The notes under the pieces: model-generated
What the model saw: only the letters and a program-made list of their open reading frames with translations
Told to the model about the DNA's origin: nothing
Database searches by the model: none
Program-made: the position numbers and the translations under genes
Assembly (NCBI RefSeq): GCF_002127225.1
Contig: NZ_NFUR01000002.1
Coordinates: 682,001-746,000 of the forward strand
Source: Sphingomonas sp. IBVSS2
GTDB taxonomy: Bacteria > Pseudomonadota > Alphaproteobacteria > Sphingomonadales > Sphingomonadaceae
DNA length: 64,000 bases
Reading direction: 5' to 3'
Shown: one piece after another, positions 42,852-50,372 of the stretch
How the letters are laid out: every line of letters starts with the position of its first letter
Numbering within the stretch: position 1 is the stretch's first letter

Positions 42852-43148
42852 TTGAGCAGCAATATCGGCCTTACGTCCCTGGGCCCGGTCCAGGCCTATC
42901 TCTCCGGCGTCGCCCGTGCCGATGCGCGCGGTGGCGTGCCCGCTTCCGTCAATATCCCCACCGTCAGCGAGGCGACCGAAGCCGTGCAGCGGATCGCGCG
43001 GGTGCGCGGTGCCGATGGCGTGACGGGGCTGGGATCCGATTATCGCAAGATCGCGCTGGCATCGGGCCTGAACGTTACCTGGCGAGTCGAGGTGATGGCC
43101 TGGGGCACCGCGGTGCTGCGCGCCGCCGAGCCGGGCAAAACGCCCTGA
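42852..43148 (+). CDS. Protein of unknown function
   Basis: 98 residues from a TTG at 42852 with GGAGGTGG upstream. No membrane segment, no signal peptide; the C-terminal half (GVTGLGSDYRKIALASGLNVTWRV) looks alpha/beta. I do not recognise a family. The good ribosome site and tidy fit before rnpB argue that it is real, but it could be a chance frame. Confidence 0.45.
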   Translation: MSSNIGLTSLGPVQAYLSGVARADARGGVPASVNIPTVSEATEAVQRIARVRGADGVTGLGSDYRKIALASGLNVTWRVEVMAWGTAVLRAAEPGKTP

Positions 43149-43152
43149 GCCC

Positions 43153-43180
43153 TTGCAGTCGCGCGCGGCTTCGCTAGAGC
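43153..43180 (+). promoter_or_regulatory. Candidate promoter of rnpB
   Basis: TTGCAG at 43153, 16-base spacer, TAGAGC at 43175: a sigma-70-type pair ending eight bases before the mapped 5' helix of RNase P RNA, the right distance for a start site at about 43188. Confidence 0.5.
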
Positions 43181-43187
43181 GGTCCGT

Positions 43188-43552
43188 GCCAGAGGGTCGG
43201 GCGGCCGCGGGTGCGCAAGCACGCGAGGAAAGTCCGGGCTCCACGGAAACACGGTGCCGGGTAATGCCCGGCGGGGGCGACCCCAGGGAAAGTGCCACAG
43301 AGAGCAGACCGCCTACCTCCTGCAAGGAGCGGCAAGGGTGAAAGGGTGCGGCAAGAGCGCACCGCGCGACCGGCAACGGAAGCGGCATGGCAAACCCCAC
43401 CGGGAGCAAGACCGAATAGGGGCGGCGCATGGGCCTGGTTCCGGCCCGTCGCCCGGGTTGGTTGCTGGAGCGGCGGAGCGATCCGTCGCCTAGAGGAATG
43501 GTCGCACATCGCCGTCAGGCGAGGACAGAACCCGGCTTATAGACCCTCTGGC
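43188..43552 (+). ncRNA. rnpB: RNase P RNA (type A)
   Basis: About 365 bases. The 5' GCCAGAGGGTC pairs with the 3' GACCCTCTGGC to close P1. The universally conserved CR-I GAGGAAAGTCCGGGCTCC is at about 43226 and the 3' CR-V segment AGGACAGAACCCGGCTTAT at about 43522; CACAGAGAGCAGACCGCC gives P4 partner and CR elements between. It is the catalytic RNA that trims tRNA 5' leaders. Confidence 0.95.
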
Positions 43553-43613
43553 ATTTCACTTTATGGAGCGGCATCGCGCTTGCGCCGACCGAACGAGGGG
43601 CTATCTGGGCGGC

Positions 43614-44150
43614 ATGGCAAGATCGACACGCTCGACCGACTGGGGGTTTCCGCGCTGGCGCGCCTATGGCGCCGAGCGCGAGGCCGTGCAGGTGCGCATG
43701 TGCGATCGCCATGGCTGCGACCAGCCGGGCGACCGGCCGGCGCCCAAATCGCCCAACAGCCGCGAGCGCTGGTATTTCTGCGAGGCGCACGCCGCCGAAT
43801 ATAATCGCAACTGGGATTATTTCGCCGGCCTGACCGCGGAAGAGGCGGCCAAGCGCGAGGCGGACGAGCGCCGCGACGCATCGGGCTTTGCCGAGGCGAA
43901 GTATAATGGCTGGGCAGGGCCGGGCGACGGCAGCCGCTCGCGCGACGAGATGCGTGCGCTCGAAGTGCTGGAACTCGAGGTCGATGCCGATTTCGAAGCG
44001 GTGCGCGGCGCCTGGCGCCGGCTCGCCAAGGTCAATCACCCCGATGTGAAGCCGGGCGACGCGGAAGCCGCCCAGCGGTTCCAGGCGATCCAGGCAGCCT
44101 ATGACGTGCTCAAGGCCGCCGAGGAACGGCGGACGTGGAAGGGCGATTGA
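43614..44150 (+). CDS. J-domain (DnaJ-like) protein
   Basis: 178 residues from ATG 43614, just downstream of rnpB. The N-terminal 110 residues hold a small cysteine-containing region (VRMCDRHGCDQPG and WYFCEAH), typical of a family of alphaproteobacterial J proteins. The J domain is C-terminal (about 118-172) with the HPD motif in KVNHPDVKPG. It should recruit DnaK to a specific client. The stop overlaps the ferredoxin start. Confidence 0.87.
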   Translation: MARSTRSTDWGFPRWRAYGAEREAVQVRMCDRHGCDQPGDRPAPKSPNSRERWYFCEAHAAEYNRNWDYFAGLTAEEAAKREADERRDASGFAEAKYNGWAGPGDGSRSRDEMRALEVLELEVDADFEAVRGAWRRLAKVNHPDVKPGDAEAAQRFQAIQAAYDVLKAAEERRTWKGD

Positions 44151-44452
44151 AGCGCCGCGTCCCTTCCAACTGGGGGCAAACCATCCTGGTCTGCGCGAAA
44201 TGCTCGAAGAAGCTGAAGGGCGGCTTCGGGGCCAAGGGGCGCACGCCGCTCGCCAAGGCGCTGCGCAAGCATCTTGGATTGAAGAAGGGCCGCAAGGCCG
44301 AGGCGGGGATCGTCGAGGTGAAGTGCATGGGCGTCTGCCCGCGCGGCGCAGTGACGGTGGTCGATGCCGGCGGGCCGCGGGAGTGGCTGCTCGTGCCGAA
44401 GGGGACGGATCTGGACGTGGTGGCCGGCGAACTGGGGCTGGGGCGGGACTGA
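44147..44452 (+). CDS. Thioredoxin-like [2Fe-2S] ferredoxin
   Basis: 101 residues from TTG 44147, within the J-domain stop (TTGA); a GTG at 44135 is possible. Cysteines CAKC near residue 20 and CMGVC near residue 63 with the PRGAVTVV motif match thioredoxin-like ferredoxins of the NuoE/Aquifex type. Coupling to a J-domain gene hints at a role in cluster handling. Convergent with sufE. Confidence 0.8.
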   Translation: MKRRVPSNWGQTILVCAKCSKKLKGGFGAKGRTPLAKALRKHLGLKKGRKAEAGIVEVKCMGVCPRGAVTVVDAGGPREWLLVPKGTDLDVVAGELGLGRD

Positions 44453-44488
44453 CCCCTTGGATTCCCCTCCCTTCCAGGGAGGGGAGTT

Positions 44489-44896
44489 TCACGCCGCGTA
44501 CCGCTCCGCCGTTGCCCGTACCAAGGCGATCATGTTGGGGATGCCCTGGGTCCGGTTCGAGCTCAGCTGGTTCTTGAGGTCGAACGGGGCGAGCGCGGCT
44601 TCGATGTCGGTCGCCAATATCTCGGCCGGGGCCTTGTCCTGTACCGTGAGCAGCACCAGCGCGATGATGCCCTTGGTGATCGCCGCGTTCGAATCGGCGA
44701 GGAAATGGAGCCGGCCGTCGTCGCGCCTGGTGGGGTAGACCCACACCGCGGCGGAACAGCCGCGGACCAGGGTGGCGTCGGTCTTGAGCGCATCGGGCAT
44801 GGCCTCCAGCCCGCGGCCCAGGTCGATCAGCAGGCGATAGCGGTCATCGGCTTCGAGGAACGCATATTCTTCTGCCAAGTCGTCGAGGCTGGTCAT
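44489..44896 (-). CDS. sufE: SufE-family sulfur acceptor protein
   Basis: 135 residues. The reactive cysteine is in VRGCSAAVWV (about Cys47). SufE accepts persulfide sulfur from the SufS desulfurase and passes it to the SufB scaffold. It lies 24 bases downstream of the last psp small gene on the same strand, with no terminator between, so it may be read through from the psp operon. Confidence 0.9.
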   Translation of the reverse strand: MTSLDDLAEEYAFLEADDRYRLLIDLGRGLEAMPDALKTDATLVRGCSAAVWVYPTRRDDGRLHFLADSNAAITKGIIALVLLTVQDKAPAEILATDIEAALAPFDLKNQLSSNRTQGIPNMIALVRATAERYAA

Positions 44897-44920
44897 GCCC
44901 CGCCGCTAGCCGGGTGGACC

Positions 44921-45166
44921 TCAGAGGTCCACCCCGGCCGCGATCGCTTCGAGCTTGCGGATGCGCTCCTTGAGATCAGCGATCTCGATCCGCGAGGCCG
45001 CGGTGGGCATCGCGGGGGCCGCTTCCGGCCCGTGATGGGCATCCAGCTCCTGGCGCTTCAGGGCCAGCCAGCCGCGCCAGCCCGAAAGGCCGGCGGTGGT
45101 GATCATGCCGAGCCCGGCGAGGCCGGAGACGGCGAGGGTGAGGTACATAGTCGGATCCTGGGTCAC
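44921..45166 (-). CDS. Small membrane protein of the psp operon with short coiled coil
   Basis: 81 residues from GTG 45166 with GGGAGG six bases upstream. One N-terminal membrane helix (about 8-28), then WRGWLALKRQELDAHHG, a linker, and a C-terminal heptad segment IADLKERIRKLEAIAAG. The DLKERI-x-LE segment matches the C-terminal signature of its upstream neighbours. Last of the psp small proteins before sufE. Confidence 0.7.
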   Translation of the reverse strand: MTQDPTMYLTLAVSGLAGLGMITTAGLSGWRGWLALKRQELDAHHGPEAAPAMPTAASRIEIADLKERIRKLEAIAAGVDL

Positions 45167-45192
45167 GTCATGCCTCCCTTGGTCTGACGCAT

Positions 45193-45468
45193 TCAGTTCT
45201 TGTCGCGCAGCGATTCGATCTCGCGATCGAGACGAAGGCTGCCTTCGGTGTCGGTGATCACGCGTTCGAGGACCTGGACGCGCTCCTTGAGCGTGCGGAT
45301 CTCGTCGCGGAGCCTGGCGTTCTCGGCGGCGGCGACGCCGTCCGGGGCGGTGCCGCCGCGATGGAACTCGTTGCCGTCCTTGTCCTTGCGGATGCCGTAG
45401 CGCGCCTTGATGACGCTGCCGATCGTGACGATCACGACAATCGCGAAAACCATCTCGAACGGGTTCAT
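45193..45468 (-). CDS. PspB-like small coiled-coil membrane protein
   Basis: 91 residues. A membrane helix (FEMVFAIVVIVTIGSVI) leads to KARYGIRKDKDGNEF, then a coiled coil ending TLKERVQVLERVITDTEGS and LDREIESLRDKN. The KxxYG(I/YP)xxxDG segment and the VLERV(I)TD-LDREIE-LR tail recur in the neighbouring genes. Confidence 0.75.
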   Translation of the reverse strand: MNPFEMVFAIVVIVTIGSVIKARYGIRKDKDGNEFHRGGTAPDGVAAAENARLRDEIRTLKERVQVLERVITDTEGSLRLDREIESLRDKN

Positions 45469-45499
45469 TCCACTACTCCTTCAAGCGCGCTGCGGGGGA

Positions 45500-45625
45500 T
45501 CAGTTCTGCTGGGCGGCCCGGGCCAGCCGCTCGGCGCGGCGGACGGGGCGGTCCCGCTTCTCGGCGAGGACAATAGCTCCCCCGCACAGTGCCGTCAGCA
45601 CTGCGAACACTATGATGGCAATCAT
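45500..45625 (-). CDS. 41-residue membrane protein of the psp operon
   Basis: From ATG 45625 with AGAGGA nine bases upstream. One hydrophobic helix (IAIIVFAVLTALCGGAIVLA) then a basic tail EKRDRPVRRAERLARAAQQN. No coiled-coil signature. Its placement between two psp small genes with its own ribosome site makes it credible. Confidence 0.6.
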   Translation of the reverse strand: MIAIIVFAVLTALCGGAIVLAEKRDRPVRRAERLARAAQQN

Positions 45626-45674
45626 GTCGGACTTTCCTCTTACTGGCGGCGCGCGCTGCGCCGCGTGGGAACTC

Positions 45675-45947
45675 TCAGTTCAGCGGCGGGGCATCCCGCA
45701 GCTTCTCGATCTCGTCGGAGAGGTCGATGCCCTTGTCGGTCACGATCCGCTCCAGCACCCGCACCCGTTGTTCGAGCCGTTCGGTCTGCGCCGCATATTG
45801 GGCGGCCTTTTCGGCGACCATCTGCGCCTCGAGCTCCAGCTTGCGCTGCTGCAGAGCGATCCAGGGCTTGATGAACACGCCGCCGAGGATCGCCAGCAGC
45901 CCGCAGGAGATGCCCAATATGGGGATGAGCAGGGGGCTGATCGACAT
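45675..45947 (-). CDS. PspB-like small coiled-coil membrane protein
   Basis: 90 residues. A long membrane helix (PLLIPILGISCGLLAILGGVFI) is followed by a continuous helix ALQQRKLELEAQMVAEKAAQ that ends RLEQRVRVLERIVTDKG and LSDEIEKLRDAP. Same C-terminal signature as its neighbours, without the basic YG segment. Confidence 0.75.
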   Translation of the reverse strand: MSISPLLIPILGISCGLLAILGGVFIKPWIALQQRKLELEAQMVAEKAAQYAAQTERLEQRVRVLERIVTDKGIDLSDEIEKLRDAPPLN

Positions 45948-45957
45948 CGGTACCTCC

Positions 45958-46278
45958 TCAGTTGTGCTGGCCGCGCAGCTGCTCGATCTCGCGGTCGAGC
46001 ATATGGGCGCCGTCGGTCACGATCCGCTCGACATTGGCGAGCCGGTCCTTGACCGCGCCCAGTTCGGCGCGGAGCTGGGCATTTTCCTGGCTGAGCAGCT
46101 TGATCCGCTCCATCGCCTCGTCGCTGTTCTGCGGATAGATCGCCTGGCCCCACGAACCGTCGAGGGGGTAGCCATGCTTCACGCGCATCCAGGTGGTGAG
46201 CACCCAGCCGAGGATCCCCGCGATGCCGACGATGGTGATCGCCGGGGCGAAGGCGGTGAAGAGTTGAACCTTTTCCAT
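45958..46278 (-). CDS. PspB-like small coiled-coil membrane protein
   Basis: 106 residues. Membrane helix about 10-30, then WMRVKHGYPLDGSWG, then a coiled coil from about 52 with ENAQLRAELGAVKDRLANVE and RIVTDGAHMLDREIEQLR. The MRVKHGYP motif is nearly identical to that of the protein at 46304, showing recent duplication. Confidence 0.78.
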   Translation of the reverse strand: MEKVQLFTAFAPAITIVGIAGILGWVLTTWMRVKHGYPLDGSWGQAIYPQNSDEAMERIKLLSQENAQLRAELGAVKDRLANVERIVTDGAHMLDREIEQLRGQHN

Positions 46279-46303
46279 CTTTTTTCTCTCCTTCGACCTT
46301 TGC

Positions 46304-46612
46304 TCAGCGCAGGCCGTCGATTTCGCGGGCCACCCGTTCGGCGGGGTCGGTGGCGATCCGTTCCAGGACCGCGATCCGCTCCTCCAGCCGGCTGATCTGG
46401 CCGGTCAGGCGTTCATTCTCCGAGGCAAGCAGCGCGATCTTGCGGTCTGCCTCGAGTTCCTGGCCCTGGCCCCGGAAGCTGCGGCGGCCGCGGCGGCCAT
46501 CCTCGTCCTCGATCGGGTAGCCGTGCTTGGCACGGACCCAGGTCTGGAAGGCCCGGGACGCCATCACCGCAGCGACGATCAGTACCGGGACCAGCCAACT
46601 CAACTCCCTCAT
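46304..46612 (-). CDS. PspB-like small coiled-coil membrane protein
   Basis: 102 residues from ATG 46612 with GGAGGAAAAG directly upstream. Membrane helix (WLVPVLIVAAVMASRAFQTW), then VRAKHGYPIEDEDGRRGRR, then a coiled coil with ENERLTGQISRLEERIAVLE and RIATDPAERVAREIDGLR. Immediately downstream of pspC. Confidence 0.78.
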   Translation of the reverse strand: MRELSWLVPVLIVAAVMASRAFQTWVRAKHGYPIEDEDGRRGRRSFRGQGQELEADRKIALLASENERLTGQISRLEERIAVLERIATDPAERVAREIDGLR

Positions 46613-46646
46613 CTTTTCCTCCCTGTTGACTTGCCTGGCGATGGGC

Positions 46647-47021
46647 TCAGCGCAGGCTGTCGATCTCGTCGGCGAGACGCGTGTTGCGTGCCGTATAGTA
46701 CATTTCGATATCGGCCAGGCGGCGGTCGATGTCGCGGAACTTCGAGCGGACCTCGGCGGTCGAGCGGCTCGGGTTGCTGCGCACGCCCTGCCAGAACTTG
46801 GCTTCCTCGGGCCCCTGGTAGAGGCCATAGGGCTTGGCCGGGGCCAGCCAGGCGATCAGCAGATAGGCGACCAGGCCCATCGGGAAGGTGCTGAAGGTGA
46901 CCAGCACCATGCCGAGGCGAAGCCAGAGCACGTCGATGCCCGTATAGTCCGCCAGGCCCGAACACACGCCCAGCCACTTGCCGTTGGCCTTGTCGAGATA
47001 GAATTTGGTGCGGCTCGACAT
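46647..47021 (-). CDS. pspC: Phage shock protein C
   Basis: 124 residues. N-terminal PspC domain: FYLDKANGKWLGVCSGLADYTGIDVLWLRLG, then two membrane helices around 33-62. After WLAPAKPYGLY a cytoplasmic tail ends RDIDRRLADIEMYYTARN and LADEIDSLR, which matches the tail signature of the small proteins downstream. PspC with PspB senses envelope damage and relieves PspA inhibition of PspF. It lies one base from pspB. Confidence 0.92.
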   Translation of the reverse strand: MSSRTKFYLDKANGKWLGVCSGLADYTGIDVLWLRLGMVLVTFSTFPMGLVAYLLIAWLAPAKPYGLYQGPEEAKFWQGVRSNPSRSTAEVRSKFRDIDRRLADIEMYYTARNTRLADEIDSLR

Positions 47022-47022
47022 C

Positions 47023-47295
47023 TCAGTTCCTCCGGGAAATATCGTAGGGGCTCTGTTCGGGAAGCGAGTCCCGGACCGGGCGGAAATCGGGGTTGTCGGC
47101 GGCGATGATCCGCTCGACGGTGAGCAGGCGCTCCTCGAGCTGGCGGGCGGTATAGTGCAACTCGTCCAGCAGCTTCTCGTCCTCGTTGGTGATCGTGCCC
47201 GACTGCTTCCACTTGGTGATGTAGTGCATGATCACCCAGGGGAGGCCGATGAACAGCATCCCGACGATGACGATGGGAAGGAAGACGTCTTCCAT
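47023..47295 (-). CDS. pspB: Phage shock protein B
   Basis: 90 residues. An N-terminal membrane helix (FLPIVIVGMLFIGLPWVIMHYI), TKWKQ, then EDEKLLDELHYTARQLEERLLTVERII, the PspB leucine-zipper helix. It interacts with PspC at the inner membrane. Three bases downstream of pspA. Confidence 0.9.
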   Translation of the reverse strand: MEDVFLPIVIVGMLFIGLPWVIMHYITKWKQSGTITNEDEKLLDELHYTARQLEERLLTVERIIAADNPDFRPVRDSLPEQSPYDISRRN

Positions 47296-47298
47296 CGC

Positions 47299-47967
47299 TT
47301 ATTCTCCCTTGCCGAGGCGCTTCTTCAGGGCTTCGAGCTCGGCATCCACCTTCTCCGACGAGCGGAGTTCGGCGATTTCCTCGTCGAGCGTCTTGGGCGC
47401 GGCGCCCAGCCCGGCGGCATCGGCGCGGCCCTCGGCCAGGTCGACCCGGCGCTCCAGCACGTCGAAGCGCGAGAAGGCGTCCTGCATGCGGCTGCCATTG
47501 GTCATTTCGCGCAGGCGCACCCGGTTGTTGGCGCTTTCCATGCGGGTGACGATCGAGTTCTGGCGGGCGCGGGCCTCGCGCAGCTTGGTCTGGAGTTTGT
47601 TGATGTCCTCCTCCGAAGCGCGCAGCGCCTCGTCGAGCACCGAAATCTCCTCCGAAAGCTGCTCGCACATGTCCGAAGCCTTCTGCTTCTCGACCAGCGC
47701 GGCCTTGGCCAGATCCTCGCGGCCCTTCGAGAGCGCCAGCTCCGCCTTCTCGGTCCAGCTCTCCTGGAGCTTCTCGAGCTTGGCGATGTGGCGGCGCATC
47801 TCCTTCTGGTCCGCGATGGTGCGGGCCGCGGAAGCGCGGACCTCGACCAGGGTTTCCTCCATCTCGAGGATGATCATGCGGACCATCTTCGCCGGATCCT
47901 CCGCCTTGTCCAGCAGGTCGGTGACGTTGGCGGCGATGATGTCACGGGTTCGCGAGAAGATACCCAT
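47299..47967 (-). CDS. pspA: Phage shock protein A (PspA/IM30)
   Basis: 222 residues, almost entirely coiled coil. It opens MGIFSRTRDIIAANVTDLLDKAEDPAKMVR, the ESCRT-III-like N-terminal helices that bind membranes, and continues with AALVEKQKASDMCEQLSEEI. PspA binds and inhibits PspF under normal conditions and forms protective scaffolds on stressed membranes. AAGGAG lies nine bases before the ATG. Confidence 0.95.
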   Translation of the reverse strand: MGIFSRTRDIIAANVTDLLDKAEDPAKMVRMIILEMEETLVEVRASAARTIADQKEMRRHIAKLEKLQESWTEKAELALSKGREDLAKAALVEKQKASDMCEQLSEEISVLDEALRASEEDINKLQTKLREARARQNSIVTRMESANNRVRLREMTNGSRMQDAFSRFDVLERRVDLAEGRADAAGLGAAPKTLDEEIAELRSSEKVDAELEALKKRLGKGE

Positions 47968-47998
47968 TTCGTCGTTACTCCTTCGTTTTTGTTTCCTG

Positions 47999-48061
47999 CC
48001 GGGAGGGGCCTAGGGGGTGACCCCTCCCGTCAGGTTTCCGCTCGCGAGGGGCTGCGAGCGG
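47999..48061 (-). other. Two tandem hairpins between the leader ORF and pspA
   Basis: CCGGGAGGGG (47999) pairs with CCCCTCCCGT (48021), and CCGCTCGC (48038) pairs with GCGAGCGG (48054). In the minus transcript they lie after the 35-residue ORF and before pspA. Neither is followed by U-run, so simple termination is unlikely; RNA processing, stability or attenuation are options. Confidence 0.5.
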
Positions 48062-48077
48062 GAGACCCTTGTTTCGT

Positions 48078-48185
48078 TCAGGCCATCACCGGGCCGACCG
48101 TGCCGGCCATGATGACCAGGCTGGCGGCTACCGAAAGAGCCACCGAGAAGAAGGCGTTGCGGTAGTAGGCGGCGTTGGCGGTCAT
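48078..48185 (-). CDS. 35-residue hydrophobic leader ORF of the psp operon
   Basis: MTANAAYYRNAFF then SVALSVAASLVIMAGTVGP: one membrane helix. A CAGGAAC stretch precedes the ATG. It starts about 50 bases downstream of the sigma-54 promoter and ahead of pspA, so it would be the first translated product of the operon. Confidence 0.6.
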   Translation of the reverse strand: MTANAAYYRNAFFSVALSVAASLVIMAGTVGPVMA

Positions 48186-48245
48186 GTTCCTGTTCCTCGA
48201 ACCTTGGCGTTTTTCCTGGCCCGTCAGCGGGCTTGCCTAAAGCTT

Positions 48246-48261
48246 TGCAGGGGGCGTGCCA
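48246..48261 (-). promoter_or_regulatory. Sigma-54 (-24/-12) promoter of the psp operon
   Basis: Read on the minus strand: TGGCACGCCCCCTGCA, with GG and GC spaced by ten bases exactly as required for sigma-54. Transcription would start near 48234 toward the 35-residue ORF and pspA. PspF, the matching enhancer-binding protein, is encoded divergently 100 bases away. Confidence 0.85.
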
Positions 48262-48267
48262 GTTTTT

Positions 48268-48293
48268 AAAAACCGCAGAAATCCGCGGTTTTT
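48268..48293. promoter_or_regulatory. 9-base inverted repeat in the psp-pspF intergenic region
   Basis: AAAAACCGC (48268) and GCGGTTTTT (48285) with 8 bases between, centred about -46 from the psp start. It is close to the promoter for an enhancer site; it may help bending or serve pspF. Confidence 0.45.
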
Positions 48294-48324
48294 GCCATTC
48301 ATTCGGCGTTCAGGTGCGGGATTG

Positions 48325-48337
48325 CACTTGCCAAGTG
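48325..48337. promoter_or_regulatory. Candidate PspF upstream activating site
   Basis: CACTTGCCAAGTG, a 13-base palindrome with 6-base arms, about 91-103 bases upstream of the predicted psp start and 27 bases before the pspF ATG. Enterobacterial PspF sites lie at similar distance. Confidence 0.45.
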
Positions 48338-48363
48338 TTGGGAAAATACACCAAGGATTTGGC

Positions 48364-49407
<1,044 letters not shown>

Positions 49408-49457
49408 CGGGGTCCGGCGTTGCGGCTCGCCGGAGGAAACAAGTCCAGCAATTTCAA

Positions 49458-49470
49458 GCTAATGATTAGC
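49458..49470. promoter_or_regulatory. Palindrome upstream of sodB, Fur-like
   Basis: GCTAATGATTAGC, a perfect 6-1-6 palindrome resembling the 7-1-7 Fur consensus. It lies about 165 bases before the sodB start, far for a classical operator, so its target is uncertain. Confidence 0.35.
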
Positions 49471-49633
49471 GTTTGCAACAGTAATTCCGCCAATCGTCCG
49501 CGATCGGAATTTTCATTTGCGCGACGCAACGATTTTTCCGCGACAGCGGCGAATTTTGCGCGCTAGGGGAGGGACCGCATCGCCCGGCGGTTCGTTGGCC
49601 GGGTGAACCCCCTGGTGACCTGGAGAGACCCGC

Positions 49634-50257
49634 ATGGCTTTCGAACTTCCCCCGCTTCCGTTCGACAAGGACGCGCTGGCGCCGCACATGTCGGCGGAGA
49701 CGCTCGACTACCATTACGGCAAGCACCACAAGGCCTATGTCGACAAGACCAACGGCTTCATCGCCGAGAAGGGCCTGGAGGGCCGCAAGCTCAGCGAAGT
49801 GATCGCCCATGCCAAGGCCACCGGTGACAAGGGCCTGTTCAACAACTCGGCGCAGATCTGGAACCACAGCTTCTTCTGGCAGGGCCTGACCGGCGAGAAG
49901 ACCGCGCCGAGCGGCAAGCTCGCCGAGCTGATCGACGCGCAATATGGCTCGACCGACGAGCTGGTGAAGAAGCTGATCACGGAATCGACCAACCATTTCT
50001 CGAACGGCTGGGGTTGGCTGGTGCTCGATGGCGATGCGCTCAAGGTCACGTCGCTGCACGATGCAGATACGCCGGTGGTCTATGAGGGCATGAAGCCGCT
50101 GCTCACGATCGACGTGTGGGAGCACGCCTATTACATCGACTATCGCAACCTGCGCCCGAAATATCTCGAGACGATCACGGCGAACATCATCAACTGGGAC
50201 TTCGTCTCCCAGAACCTCGATGGCGCCGGGGTGAGCCGCGCCGATCAGGACAGCTGA
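49634..50257 (+). CDS. sodB: Iron superoxide dismutase
   Basis: 207 residues. Metal ligands His27, His78 (NHSFFW), Asp160 and His164 (DVWEHAYY). The GWGWLVL and SAQIWNHSFFWQ segments favour the iron form over manganese, though some are cambialistic. Cytoplasmic. ATG preceded by GGAG. A strong terminator follows. Confidence 0.93.
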   Translation: MAFELPPLPFDKDALAPHMSAETLDYHYGKHHKAYVDKTNGFIAEKGLEGRKLSEVIAHAKATGDKGLFNNSAQIWNHSFFWQGLTGEKTAPSGKLAELIDAQYGSTDELVKKLITESTNHFSNGWGWLVLDGDALKVTSLHDADTPVVYEGMKPLLTIDVWEHAYYIDYRNLRPKYLETITANIINWDFVSQNLDGAGVSRADQDS

Positions 50258-50277
50258 TCCTTCGCGATCCGGACCTG

Positions 50278-50312
50278 AAAGGGGGCGCCCGAGCGATCGG
50301 GCGCCCCTTTTT
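50278..50312 (+). terminator. Rho-independent terminator of sodB
   Basis: A perfect 11-base stem (GGGGCGCCCGA / TCGGGCGCCCC) closed by a GCGA tetraloop and followed by TTTTT. Upstream AAA pairs with the U-run, so it could also stop the convergent channel gene. Confidence 0.9.
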
Positions 50313-50372
50313 GCTCCTTTGTCATGCTGAAACACGTTCGGGAGTTGGCGTTCGGCGGGCAGCGGAAATAGC

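Noticed and set aside
43190..43550. Short open frames on both strands inside 43174-43509
   Set aside because: They overlap RNase P RNA, whose conserved structure explains the sequence.
47999..48030. Hairpin before pspA as an intrinsic terminator
   Set aside because: On the minus-strand transcript it is followed by an A-rich, not U-rich, stretch.
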